Below are positions 20,901 to 28,800 of a DNA stretch of 64,000 nt, piece after piece; the first letter of the stretch is position 1; every line of letters starts with the position of its first letter. Location: NCBI RefSeq assembly GCF_023169965.1, contig NZ_AP025592.1:4154001-4218000 (forward strand), given 5' to 3'. The position numbers and the translations under genes are program-made. The notes below the pieces were generated by a model. The model saw only the letters and a program-made list of their open reading frames with translations, had not been told where the DNA came from and searched no databases. The DNA is from Anaeromyxobacter paludicola (GTDB lineage Bacteria; Myxococcota; Myxococcia; Myxococcales; Anaeromyxobacteraceae).

Positions 20901-21107
20901 CGCGCGGTCCACCTCGCCGAGGCGCTCGCGGCGGGGCTCCGCGGCGGCTGGCGGGCCGGCGCCCCCTGGCCGGAGCGGACGGCGAGGGGCCGGCGGCCGG
21001 GCTTGCCGGCGAGGGCCTGGCTCCGGAAGCTCGCGCCGCAGCTCGCGCTGGGGCTCGCCCTCGCCTGGGTCGCGGGCGCGCTGGGGCGCCGGCGGCGAGG
21101 GCGTTGA
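17964..21107 (+). CDS. FAD-linked oxidase/Fe-S/CCG-domain protein, D-2-hydroxyacid dehydrogenase (GlcD/GlpC fusion type)
   Basis: 1047 aa, GTG start with AAAGGA upstream. Order: FAD-binding domain (about 45-270; RGGGTSLAGQCCNVAVV), FAD-oxidase C domain (about 300-580; YGHFGQGCIHTRID and SGEHGDGQSR), ferredoxin part with CVGVGECRRD...GGVMCPSY (about 593-610) and CLACKGCKSDCP (about 653-664), then a CCG domain with WLCCGRPLYDYG and GCCGMAGSFG. This is a full D-lactate/glycolate-type dehydrogenase in one chain that passes electrons to the quinone pool. The last 30 residues are hydrophobic (LALGLALAWVAGALG) and end in RRRRGR, which could be a C-terminal membrane anchor. Confidence 0.9.
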   Translation: MNPLEPLAPHRVLLPGLGPAAVPEARALEEARARPGEWVTSEAARALEADLRRVVAGEVRFDAGSRALYATDGSNYRQVPIGVVVPRSEEDVVATIALCRRHGAPVLSRGGGTSLAGQCCNVAVVIDFSKHVNRLLELDPASGFAWVEPGLVLDRLRDAAEAHHLTFGPDPSTHDHCTLGGMIGNDSCGVHSVMAGRTAENVLALDVLTYDGARFVVGPTSDDAYQELSDLGGRRAEIHARLRMLRDRTADLVRARYPRIERRVSGYNLDALLPENGFDVARALVGSEGTCVTVLRAKVRLVHSPPSRALLVLGYPSVYEAGDHVPELRRFGPIGLEGIDDRLVEDMKKKRLHPERLKLLPDGKGWLLVEFGGDTRAEAEEKAHRCMDALRKARGAPSMKLFDDRAEEAIVWKVRESGLGATARVPGEKDTWEGWEDSAVPIDRVGPYLRDLRRLFEESGYDCALYGHFGQGCIHTRIDFDLTTRDGIARYRRFVERAADLVLSHGGSLSGEHGDGQSRAELLPKMFGPVLVDAFREFKAIWDPAGKMNPGKVVDPYPLDSNLRLGEGYRELAPRTAFAFDADARRFGRATARCVGVGECRRDHGGVMCPSYRVTREEMHSTRGRAHLLFEAMEGEPLRGGWREPAVKEALDLCLACKGCKSDCPMNVDMASYKAEFLSHYYQGRLRPRAAYAMGLVMYWARLASFAPWLANLVAAAPGLSALAKWAGGIALRRRVPRFAPYTFREWFRARPPGRGGTPVVLFPDTFNDHFHPETAIAAVEVLEAAGAEVRVPDRWLCCGRPLYDYGLLDRAKGLLGDLVDALSPAAEAGIPIVGLEPSCVAVFRDELVDMLPDDPRARRLSEQVLTLSEWLDRRGDAWTPPRLRGPAVMQGHCHHHAVMGLAPEERVAKAAGLDVTLLDGGCCGMAGSFGFEAGERYRVSVAAGELAVLPAVRKAPPEALVLADGFSCREQIAQGTRRRAVHLAEALAAGLRGGWRAGAPWPERTARGRRPGLPARAWLRKLAPQLALGLALAWVAGALGRRRRGR

Positions 21108-21166
21108 CGCGCTGCGGGGAGACCGCTCGCCTCGCCGCTCCGGCGCGCGCGCCCTACCTTTGGCAC

Positions 21167-21835
21167 ATGGCACAGGAATCTCTCCAGTTCGGACGCGTCA
21201 CCGAGCGCGCCGGCACCGACCGGAAGGTCTGGCTCTTCGTCCTCCCGGCCATGGCGGCGCTCGTCCTCCTGCTCGTCTTCGCCGGTCTCGCCATCTCGCG
21301 GACGAGCGGCCTCGAGACCCAGGTCCGGCAGCTCACCTCCGCGAACCAGGAGCTCCAGAAGAACCTCGACGAGCGGGACCAGGTCATCACCAAGCAGCGC
21401 GCCGACGTCTCCGTCCTCGAGACTCCCGGTAGCGGCGCGACCCTGCTCACCTCGCCCGACCCGAAGGGCATCGCCAGTGGCGTGGCGCTCTACCACCCCG
21501 AGCACCACGCCCTGAACGCCTACCTGTTCGGGATGACGGCGCCGCCGGCGGGCCAGGAGTACCGGCTCGAGGCGGTGGTCGGGAAGGAAGGCGAGCGCAA
21601 GCCGCTCGGCAAGGTCGATCCGGACGCCTCCGGCTCCGCCTTCTTCCTCTCGAAGGAGGTGCCGGACGGCCTCACCGGCGTGCACGTCGCGCTCTACCCG
21701 GCCGGCCAGCAGGGCGCCCCGGCGGAGGGGAAGCCGCTCCTCACCGGCGTGCTCCCGGGCGTGGGCCAGACCGGCGTGGCCGACCAGCGGGTCCAGGCGC
21801 GCACGCCGCCCGCCGAGACCCGGCGCGGCCGCTGA
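21167..21835 (+). CDS. Single-span membrane protein resembling the C-terminal part of RskA-type anti-sigma factors
   Basis: 222 aa from the ATG at 21167. One membrane helix (about 24-46) is followed by a coiled coil (about 50-85, LETQVRQLTSANQELQKNL) and a beta-rich extracytoplasmic domain. The latter has GATLLTSPDPKGIASGVALY, PAGQEYRLEAVVG and later GVHVALYPAG, a pattern like the anti-sigma-K C-terminal domain. The usual N-terminal zinc-finger sigma-binding domain is absent: only 23 cytoplasmic residues precede the helix, without Cys or His pairs. No Shine-Dalgarno site is present; TACCTT lies 6 nt before the ATG. Function is uncertain. Confidence 0.6.
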   Translation: MAQESLQFGRVTERAGTDRKVWLFVLPAMAALVLLLVFAGLAISRTSGLETQVRQLTSANQELQKNLDERDQVITKQRADVSVLETPGSGATLLTSPDPKGIASGVALYHPEHHALNAYLFGMTAPPAGQEYRLEAVVGKEGERKPLGKVDPDASGSAFFLSKEVPDGLTGVHVALYPAGQQGAPAEGKPLLTGVLPGVGQTGVADQRVQARTPPAETRRGR

Positions 21836-22009
21836 GGCGAGGCGGGCGCGCGCGGCCCCGGCCCGGCGCCGCGGCGCGGGCGCCCGCTCACCGGCCCCTC
21901 GCGCTGCCGCCACGGCGGCGCTCCCACGGCCTGGGACCGGCGGGCCCTCCCGCCCCTTCCCTATGAAGGCGGGCTGGCGGGCGCGTGAGAGGGGCCCACC
22001 CTTTCACGC
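21836..22009. other. Intergenic region without a recognised gene
   Basis: 174 bp of very GC-rich DNA between two plus-strand genes. ACCCTT (21998-22003) lies 6 nt before the next ATG, the same spacing seen before aat, the ASRT gene and the RskA-like gene. No terminator or clear -35 was found. Confidence 0.3.
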
Positions 22010-24508
22010 ATGACCTCGCTCGCCGCGGCCGCGCTCGCCCTCGCGCTGGGCGCCACCTCGATCGCGCCCATCGCCGGCGGCAACGCGCTCACGCTGCCGG
22101 CGCAGCGGCACCTCCTGCGGCTCGATCCGGCGGGGCACGCGCCGGTGCTGCTCCTCGCGCTGCAGCAGGAGGGGGCCCAGGGGCACGGCCTCGGCTTCTT
22201 CCGCAGCGACGACCTCGGCGCCTCCTGGCGCTGGTACGCGGCCATCCAGGACGACTGGAGCGAGCCCGACACCGCCGACCTCCTCGCCGCCGGGGACGAC
22301 GCCGCGCTCGTGTATTCCTATGAGGCCCCGAGCCTCTCGGGCTCGCTGCGCCACGACGTCTTCTTCCAGTGGTGGCGCTGGAACGGGAGCGACCACCGGC
22401 CGGACGCGCCGGTGCGGGTGTTCCACCCCGCGAGCGACGCGAGCGCCTTCTCGCGCGCCGAGCTGGCGGTGGACTCGGCCGGGCGGATCTGGGTCCAGGC
22501 CTTCCGGCTCGAGAGCGACGGGACCTCGACGGCGGTGGTCTCGGTCAGCGCCGACGGCGGCGCGACCTTCGCCGAGCAGCCGTCGCTGGCGCACCTGCCG
22601 GCGCGGGGCGGCGGGCGCATCCTCTCGCTGGGGAGCCGCCTCCTCTTCGTCTACGACTCCCACGACTTCTCCGGCTCCACGGCCCGGTTCCGCACGCGCG
22701 GCGACGGGGATCCGCTCTCGCAGTGGTCGGCCGAGCAGACCGCGTTCCCGGACGGCATCTACCACGGGGCGGCGCTGTCGGCGGTGGCCGACGGCGCGGG
22801 CGGGGCGGAGCTCTTCTACAAGAACAAGAACGAGCAGCTCTTCTGGCGCCACTTCGACGGCGGCGGCTTCGGCGCGGCGCAGGCGGTGGAGACCGCCGGC
22901 GACTGGGCGCTCCAGCCGGCGGCGGCGCAGGCCGGGAGCGAGGTGGTGGTCTTCTTCAACACGCCGGTCACGCTCGACGCCTACTACCGGATCCGCGCCC
23001 GCGTCCTCTCGGGCGGCGCGCTCGGCCCGGCGCAGCTGCTCGATGACGCGGCGCTCTTCAAGGGCTACCCGGCCGCGCCGGAGCGCTGGCCCGGACCGGG
23101 CGGACTGCCCTGCGTCTACAGCGCCGCGCCCGACGCGAACGGCGGCGGCAACGAGGTGCTCACGCTCTTCGCCGGCGGCGGGGCGCCCGCGCCCGGGCCC
23201 ACGCCGAGCCCCAGCCCGAGCCCGACACCGAGCCCCAGCCCGACCCCGGCGGGCGGCGGAACGCCGCCGCCCGCCGGGACGCTCTTCGCCGACGCCTTCG
23301 CCCGCGCGGCCCAGGGGCTCGGGCCCGACTGGCAGACCCAGGGCGTCTGGTACACCACCGGCACGCGCGCGGTGGCCGACGACTTCACCAACCTCGCCGG
23401 CGAGGTGCGCGCCACCTGCGCCGACTGCCGGGTGGACGTGAGCGTCGTCTCCTTCGGCGTGAGCGAGGTGGCCGCGTTCCTCCGCGCCCCCACGCCGGGG
23501 GGCGCGCAGCGGTACGACGTGGCGCTCCTCGGCGACGGCTCGATCGCGCTCCGGCGGGTGGTGGGCGGCGTCCCGACCGTGCTCGCCCGCGGGCCCTCGG
23601 GGCTCGCCGCCCTGAACGACTGGGCGCGGATCGGGCTCGAGGCGCGGGGCCGATCGCCGGTGTCGCTCACCGCCTACGTGAACGGCGCGGCCCGGCTCGC
23701 CGCCACCGACGGCTCGGCCCAGGCGCTCGGGGCGGCCGGGTACGCCGGCCTCTCGACCGGCGCCGCCGGCATTCCGTTCCAGGACTTCGTGCTCGCCGGG
23801 ACGGGGGCGACGCCGAGCCCCGCGCCCACGCCCAGCCCCGCGCCGAGCCCGAGCCCGAGTCCGAGTCCGAGTCCGAGTCCGAGTCCGAGTCCGAGCCCGA
23901 GCCCGAGCCCGAGCCCGAGTCCGAGTCCGAGTCCGAGTCCGAGCCCGAGTCCGAGCCCGAGCCCCGCGCCGCCGAGCGGACTGCTCTTCGGCGACGACTT
24001 CCTCCGCGTCGGCACCTCCCTCGGCGCGCCCTGGACGCAGACCGGCACCTGGATCACCCGGACCGGCGCGGCCACCGACGACAACGGCGCGAACGTGGGG
24101 ACCGAGGGCGCCGCCGCCTGCGCCGACTGCACCGTCTCCGCGCGGATGGTCGGCTTCGGCGTCCCGGAGATGTCGATCTTCCTGCGCGCGCCCACCCCCT
24201 CCCCGGGCGACCGGTACGAGCTCGTGCTGCTCGGCACGAACCGGGTCCGGATCCGCCGCCTCTCGGGCGGCGTCGCGACGACCCTCGGGGAGGCGCCCGC
24301 CGGGATCCCGACGCTCTCCGACTGGGCGACGCTCTCGCTCACCGCCCAGGGCGGCGGGCCGGTCTCGCTCACCGCGCGCGTGAACGGGGCCGCGGTGCTC
24401 GGCGTGACCGACGGCGCGGCCGCCGCGCTCCGCGGCGCGGGCTACGCCGGCCTGGCCTCGCCGTCGGCCGGCGTGGCCTGGCGCACCTTCCGCCTCACGG
24501 CGCCGTAG
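22010..24508 (+). CDS. Secreted beta-propeller-like protein with two C-terminal lectin-like repeats and Pro-Ser linkers
   Basis: 832 aa. An N-terminal signal-like segment (MTSLAAAALALALGA) leads to a 380-residue region with BNR/sialidase-like propeller features (GLGFFRSDDLGASWRWYAA, VSVSADGGATFAEQP). Two copies of a 170-residue domain follow (about 420-605 and 660-832), each with CADC, FLRAPTP, RYDVALLG/RYELVLLG, a ..VSLTA.VNGAA.L..TDG.A segment and a final GYAGL; these look like concanavalin/LamG-type folds. Linkers of Pro-Ser/Thr dipeptides join the parts; the second has about 27 dipeptides. No catalytic sialidase residues could be confirmed, so binding or an unknown hydrolase role is possible. 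Confidence 0.7.
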   Translation: MTSLAAAALALALGATSIAPIAGGNALTLPAQRHLLRLDPAGHAPVLLLALQQEGAQGHGLGFFRSDDLGASWRWYAAIQDDWSEPDTADLLAAGDDAALVYSYEAPSLSGSLRHDVFFQWWRWNGSDHRPDAPVRVFHPASDASAFSRAELAVDSAGRIWVQAFRLESDGTSTAVVSVSADGGATFAEQPSLAHLPARGGGRILSLGSRLLFVYDSHDFSGSTARFRTRGDGDPLSQWSAEQTAFPDGIYHGAALSAVADGAGGAELFYKNKNEQLFWRHFDGGGFGAAQAVETAGDWALQPAAAQAGSEVVVFFNTPVTLDAYYRIRARVLSGGALGPAQLLDDAALFKGYPAAPERWPGPGGLPCVYSAAPDANGGGNEVLTLFAGGGAPAPGPTPSPSPSPTPSPSPTPAGGGTPPPAGTLFADAFARAAQGLGPDWQTQGVWYTTGTRAVADDFTNLAGEVRATCADCRVDVSVVSFGVSEVAAFLRAPTPGGAQRYDVALLGDGSIALRRVVGGVPTVLARGPSGLAALNDWARIGLEARGRSPVSLTAYVNGAARLAATDGSAQALGAAGYAGLSTGAAGIPFQDFVLAGTGATPSPAPTPSPAPSPSPSPSPSPSPSPSPSPSPSPSPSPSPSPSPSPSPSPSPAPPSGLLFGDDFLRVGTSLGAPWTQTGTWITRTGAATDDNGANVGTEGAAACADCTVSARMVGFGVPEMSIFLRAPTPSPGDRYELVLLGTNRVRIRRLSGGVATTLGEAPAGIPTLSDWATLSLTAQGGGPVSLTARVNGAAVLGVTDGAAAALRGAGYAGLASPSAGVAWRTFRLTAP
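23813..23970 (+). repeat. Hexanucleotide repeat tract encoding a (Pro-Ser)n linker
   Basis: Tandem CCGAGT/CCGAGC units, with a few CCGCGC variants at the ends, encode the linker between the two lectin-like domains of the secreted protein. A six-base unit changes length without shifting frame, so linker length may vary between strains. A shorter, more degenerate tract (about 23200-23255) encodes the first linker. Confidence 0.85.
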
Positions 24509-24521
24509 CCGCGAGGGCACC

Positions 24522-24634
24522 GCTGGCGGCCCCTCCCCAGCCCTCCCCACGCGGTGGGGAGGGAGTGCAGCGTGGAGCACCTCGAGGTCTTCCCCTCTCC
24601 CGCGGAGCGGGGGAGGGCGAGGGAGGGGGTGCGG
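24522..24634 (+). repeat. Interspersed palindromic repeat, full two-part copy (A+B)
   Basis: Lies between the convergent propeller gene and ligase gene. Part A (24522-24565) is an inverted repeat of CCCTCCCC and GGGGAGGG around a short loop; part B (24589-24634) has CTCCCGC/GCGGGGGAG arms followed by a GAGGGAGGGGG tail. Part B recurs almost unchanged at 52729-52774, and both parts recur inverted at 55677-55827. The hairpins may also serve as a two-way terminator for the convergent genes, although T-tracts are missing. Confidence 0.85.
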
Positions 24635-24646
24635 CCCGGTGTCGCC

Positions 24647-25702
24647 TCAGGGGTCCGCGCCGGGCGGCTCGAGCTCCGCCCGCCCCGCGGCCCCGAGCTG
24701 CTCCAGCCGGCACTGGTCGGGCCGCTTGTCGGGCCGGAGCCGCACGAGCCGGGTGCCGTGGCGGAAGCGGCCGCCGCTCACGTGGCGGAACGCGACCTCC
24801 ACCACCAGCTCCGGCCGCACCGCCACCCACTCGGTGGAGCGGCCGCGCGCCCAGCGCGAGGGGCCGCCCGGGGCGGTGCCGCTGAAACCGGTCCCCGGAC
24901 CGTTCGACGCGAGCGCGGGCAGGGTGGCGGTGAAGGCCCTGCGGGTCGCGGCGTCGAACCCCGAGCAGTGGCCGACGTGGTCGAGCCGCCCGTCGTCGCG
25001 GTAGAGCCCGAGGAGGAGCGAGCCCACCTCCCGCCCCTTCGCCGCCCAGCGGAAGCCGCCCACCACGCAGTCGGCCGTGCGCTCCGGCTTCACCTTCACC
25101 ATGTCCCGCTCGCCGCCGCGGTAGGGCGCGGCGGCGCGCTTCGCGACCACCCCGTCCACCCCGGCGCGCCCGGAGAGCCACCCGAGCGCCTCCTCCCGGT
25201 CGCGGGCCACCGGCGAGAGCCGCACCGGCCCGTCCCCGAGGAACGCGGCCGCGAACCGCTCCAGCGCCGCCCGCCGCGCGGAGAGGGGCTCGTCGGCGAG
25301 CAGCCGGCCCCGCTCGTCGGCGAGGAGGTCGAAGACCAGCAGCGCCGCCGGCCGCTCCCGCGAGAGCCGCCGGATCCGGCTCTCCGCCGGGTGGATGCGC
25401 TGCAGGAGGTCCTCGAAGGAGAAGCCCTCCGCCACCGGCACGACGATCTCGCCGTCGAGGATGAAGCGCGGGGCCGGGAGCGTTCCCAGGGCCTGGACCA
25501 GCTCCGGGAAATAGCGGCCGAGCGGCTGCCCCGCCTTCGACTGGAGCGCCACCTCGGCGCCGTCCCGGTAGGCGAGGCAGCGGAAGCCGTCCCACTTCGG
25601 CTCGAGCTGCCAGCCCTCGCCCGCCGGCAGGTCGTCCTCGAGCCGCGCCTCCATGGGCGGGAAGGGGGGCTGGATGGGGAGCGCGAGCGGCGGCCAGTCC
25701 AT
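24647..25702 (-). CDS. ATP-dependent DNA ligase (LigC-like, ligase domains of the LigD family)
   Basis: 351 aa. The nucleotidyltransferase motif I is PKWDGFR with AMP-accepting Lys36; FILDGEIV (motif III), a central FDLLAD (motif IIIa region), GVVAKR (motif IV) and [17 protein letters not shown] (motif V) follow, then an OB-fold domain (about 215-330). It has only the ligase module, without the primase or nuclease modules of LigD. Such stand-alone ligases act in repair, often with a Ku/LigD system encoded elsewhere; no Ku gene is in this window. It diverges from gltB. Confidence 0.92.
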   Translation of the reverse strand: MDWPPLALPIQPPFPPMEARLEDDLPAGEGWQLEPKWDGFRCLAYRDGAEVALQSKAGQPLGRYFPELVQALGTLPAPRFILDGEIVVPVAEGFSFEDLLQRIHPAESRIRRLSRERPAALLVFDLLADERGRLLADEPLSARRAALERFAAAFLGDGPVRLSPVARDREEALGWLSGRAGVDGVVAKRAAAPYRGGERDMVKVKPERTADCVVGGFRWAAKGREVGSLLLGLYRDDGRLDHVGHCSGFDAATRRAFTATLPALASNGPGTGFSGTAPGGPSRWARGRSTEWVAVRPELVVEVAFRHVSGGRFRHGTRLVRLRPDKRPDQCRLEQLGAAGRAELEPPGADP

Positions 25703-25763
25703 GCCCTACGTTACGGGCTGGGCCGGTGGGCGGCCGGGAGCGCCCTTCCGGGGACCGTCCCGC

Positions 25764-25792
25764 TTGACCCGGCGGTCCCTCTTCGTGAAAAC
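25764..25792 (+). promoter_or_regulatory. Candidate sigma70-type promoter for gltBD
   Basis: TTGACC (25764-25769) is followed after 17 nt by GAAAAC (or AAAACT with an 18-nt spacer). The expected start is near 25798, giving a leader of about 40 nt before the gltB ATG at 25839. The -35 matches in five of six bases and the -10 is weak. Confidence 0.4.
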
Positions 25793-25838
25793 TGGCAGAT
25801 CCCGCCTCACGGGTAACTACACGATGGACGAAGGTGAG

Positions 25839-28800
25839 ATGACACAGACCGGGTATCCCCAGAAGCAAGGGCTCTACGATCCGCAGAACGAGAAGGACTC
25901 CTGCGGCTTCGGGTTCGTGGTCGACCTCCAGGCCCGGCGGTCGCACGCCATCGTCCAGAAGGCGATCCAGGTGCTCGTGAACCTCGAGCACCGCGGCGCC
26001 GCCGGGAGCGAGAAGAACTCCGGCGACGGCGCCGGCCTCCTCATCCAGATCCCGCACCGCTTCCTCGAGCAGGAGCTCGCGAAGCAGGGGGTGGCCCTGC
26101 CCGAGCCCGGCGCCTACGGCGTCGGCATGGTGTTCCTGCCGCGCGACCCGGCGAGCCGCCGGGCCTGCGAGCAGCGGTTCGAGCAGGTGGTCCGGGAGGA
26201 GGGGCAGGAGGTCCTCTGCTGGCGCGACGTGCCGACCGACAACGGCACCCTCGGCCAGACCGCCCGGGCGAGCCAGCCCGTCGTCCGGCAGCTCTTCGTC
26301 CGCCCCGGCGCCCTCGGCGGCGCGCTCGGCGCGGCCCAGGACGGGCTCGGCTTCGAGCGGAAGCTCTATGTGATCCGCCGCCTCGTGGAGAAGGCCGTCT
26401 CGCGCTCCGCCATCCCGGGCCGCGACGCCTTCTACGTCCCGAGCCTCTCGGCGCGCACCCTCGTCTACAAGGGGATGCTCAACGCCACCCAGCTCGCCTC
26501 GTTCTTCCCGGACCTCTCGGACCCGGCGATGGACTCGGCGCTCGGCATGGTGCACTCGCGCTTCTCGACCAACACCTTCCCGTCCTGGTCGCGCGCCCAC
26601 CCGTACCGCTTCATCTCGCACAACGGCGAGATCAACACCCTGCGCGGCAACATCAACTGGATGCACGCGCGGCAGAGCATGGTCTCCTCGCGCCTCTTCG
26701 GCGAGGACCTCAAGAAGGTGCTCACCGTCGTCGACACCGAGGGCAGCGACTCGGCCATGTTCGACAACGTGCTCGAGCTGCTGGCGCTCTCCGGCCGCTC
26801 GCTCCCGCACGCCATGATGATGATGGTGCCGGAGCCCTGGAGCCGGCACGAGTCGATGAGCCCGGAGAAGCGGGCCTTCTACGAGTTCCACTCCTGCCTC
26901 ATGGAGCCCTGGGACGGCCCGGCCTCCATCGCCTTCACCGACGGCAGCTGCATCGGCGCGGTGCTCGACCGCAACGGCCTGCGCCCCTCGCGCTACTACG
27001 TCACCAAGGACGACATGGTGGTGATGGCGTCCGAGGTGGGCGTGCTCGACCTCCCGCCGGAGCGGATCCTGAAGAAGGGCCGGCTGCAGCCGGGCCGCAT
27101 GTTCCTCGTGGACCTCGACCAGAAGCGCATCGTCTCGGACGACGAGGTGAAGCACAAGGTCGCGACGGCGCACCCCTACCGGCAGTGGCTCGACGAGAAC
27201 CTGGTCGACCTCTCCGACCTGCCGCCGCCGCCCTCGGTGATCGAGCCCGATCACGAGACCGTGCTCCGCCGCCAGGAAGCCTTCGGCTACACCGCCGAGG
27301 ACGTGCGGATGCTCATCACCCCGATGGCGACCAGCGCCACCGAGCCCATCGGCTCGATGGGCACCGACACCCCGCCGGCGGTCCTCTCGCAGAAGCCGCA
27401 GCTGCTCTACAACTACTTCCAGCAGCTCTTCGCGCAGGTCACCAACCCGCCGGTGGACGCCATCCGCGAGGAGCTCATCATGGCGGTGGACACCGCCATC
27501 GGGCCCGAGGGCAACCTGCTCGAGCCCGGCCCGGCCTCGGCCCGGCAGATCGGGCTGCCCTCGCCGGTGCTCCGCAACGAGGAGCTCGAGAAGTTCCGCC
27601 AGCTCGACGGCGGGGCCGCCTCGCACGGCTTCAAGAGCATCACCCTCCCGGCGCTCTTCAAGGTGAAGGACGGCGGCGCCGGCCTCCGCAAGGCGCTCGA
27701 GGACCTGCGCTGGACCTGCTCCGAGGCGATCGCCGAGGGGCACAACCTCATCATCCTGTCCGACCGCGGCCTGGACGAGGAGAGCGCCCCCATCCCCGCG
27801 CTGCTGGCGGTGGCGGCGGTGCAGCACCACCTGCTGCGCGAGGGCTCGCGCACCCGCGTCGGCCTCGTGCTCGAGACCGGCGAGCCGCGCGAGGTGCACC
27901 AGTTCGCGCTCCTCATCGGCTACGGCGCGTCGGCGGTGAACCCGTACCTCGCCTTCGAGACCATCCACGACCAGATCCGGCTCGGGATGATCCAGGGCGT
28001 GGACGCCGAGGCGGCCGAGAAGAAGTACGTGAAGGCCATCAACAAGGGCATCGTGAAGGTCTGCTCGAAGATGGGCATCTCGACCATCCAGAGCTACCAC
28101 GGCGCCCAGGTCTTCGAGGCCGTCGGCCTCAACCAGGACTTCGTGGACGAGTACTTCACCTGGACCGCCACCCGCATCGGCGGCGTGGGCATCGACGTGG
28201 TGGCGAAGGAGGTCAAGCTCCGGCACGACCGCGCCTACCCGCCGAAGCGCCCCATCGTCCACAAGCAGCTCGGCACCGGCGGCCAGTACCAGTACCGGGC
28301 CGACGGCGAGCAGCACCTCTTCAACGCCGAGACCATCCACAAGCTGCAGTTCGCCTGCCGCACCGGGAGCTACGAGGTCTTCAAGGAGTACTCGGGGCTC
28401 GTGAACGGCATCTCCACCGGCCTCGCCACCCTGCGCGGCCTGATGGACTTCGTGCCGCCGCCCAAGCCGGTGCCCATCGAGGAGGTGGAGCCGGTCGAGG
28501 CGATCATGCGCCGCTTCAAGACCGGCGCCATGAGCTACGGCTCGATCAGCAAGGAGGCGCACGAGACCCTCGCGATCGCCATGAACCGGATCGGCGGCAA
28601 GTCGAACACCGGCGAGGGCGGCGAGGACCCGGCGCGCTACCAGCGCGAGCCGAACGGCGACTCCAAGAACAGCGCCATCAAGCAGGTGGCGAGCGGCCGC
28701 TTCGGCGTGACGAGCCACTACCTCGTCAACGCCAAGGAGCTGCAGATCAAGATGGCCCAGGGGGCGAAGCCCGGCGAGGGCGGCCAGCTCCCCGGCACCA

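Noticed and set aside
23813-23970. Possible CRISPR array or minisatellite
   Set aside because: The unit is six bases with no spacers and lies in frame in a coding region, encoding Pro-Ser. It is a simple sequence repeat.
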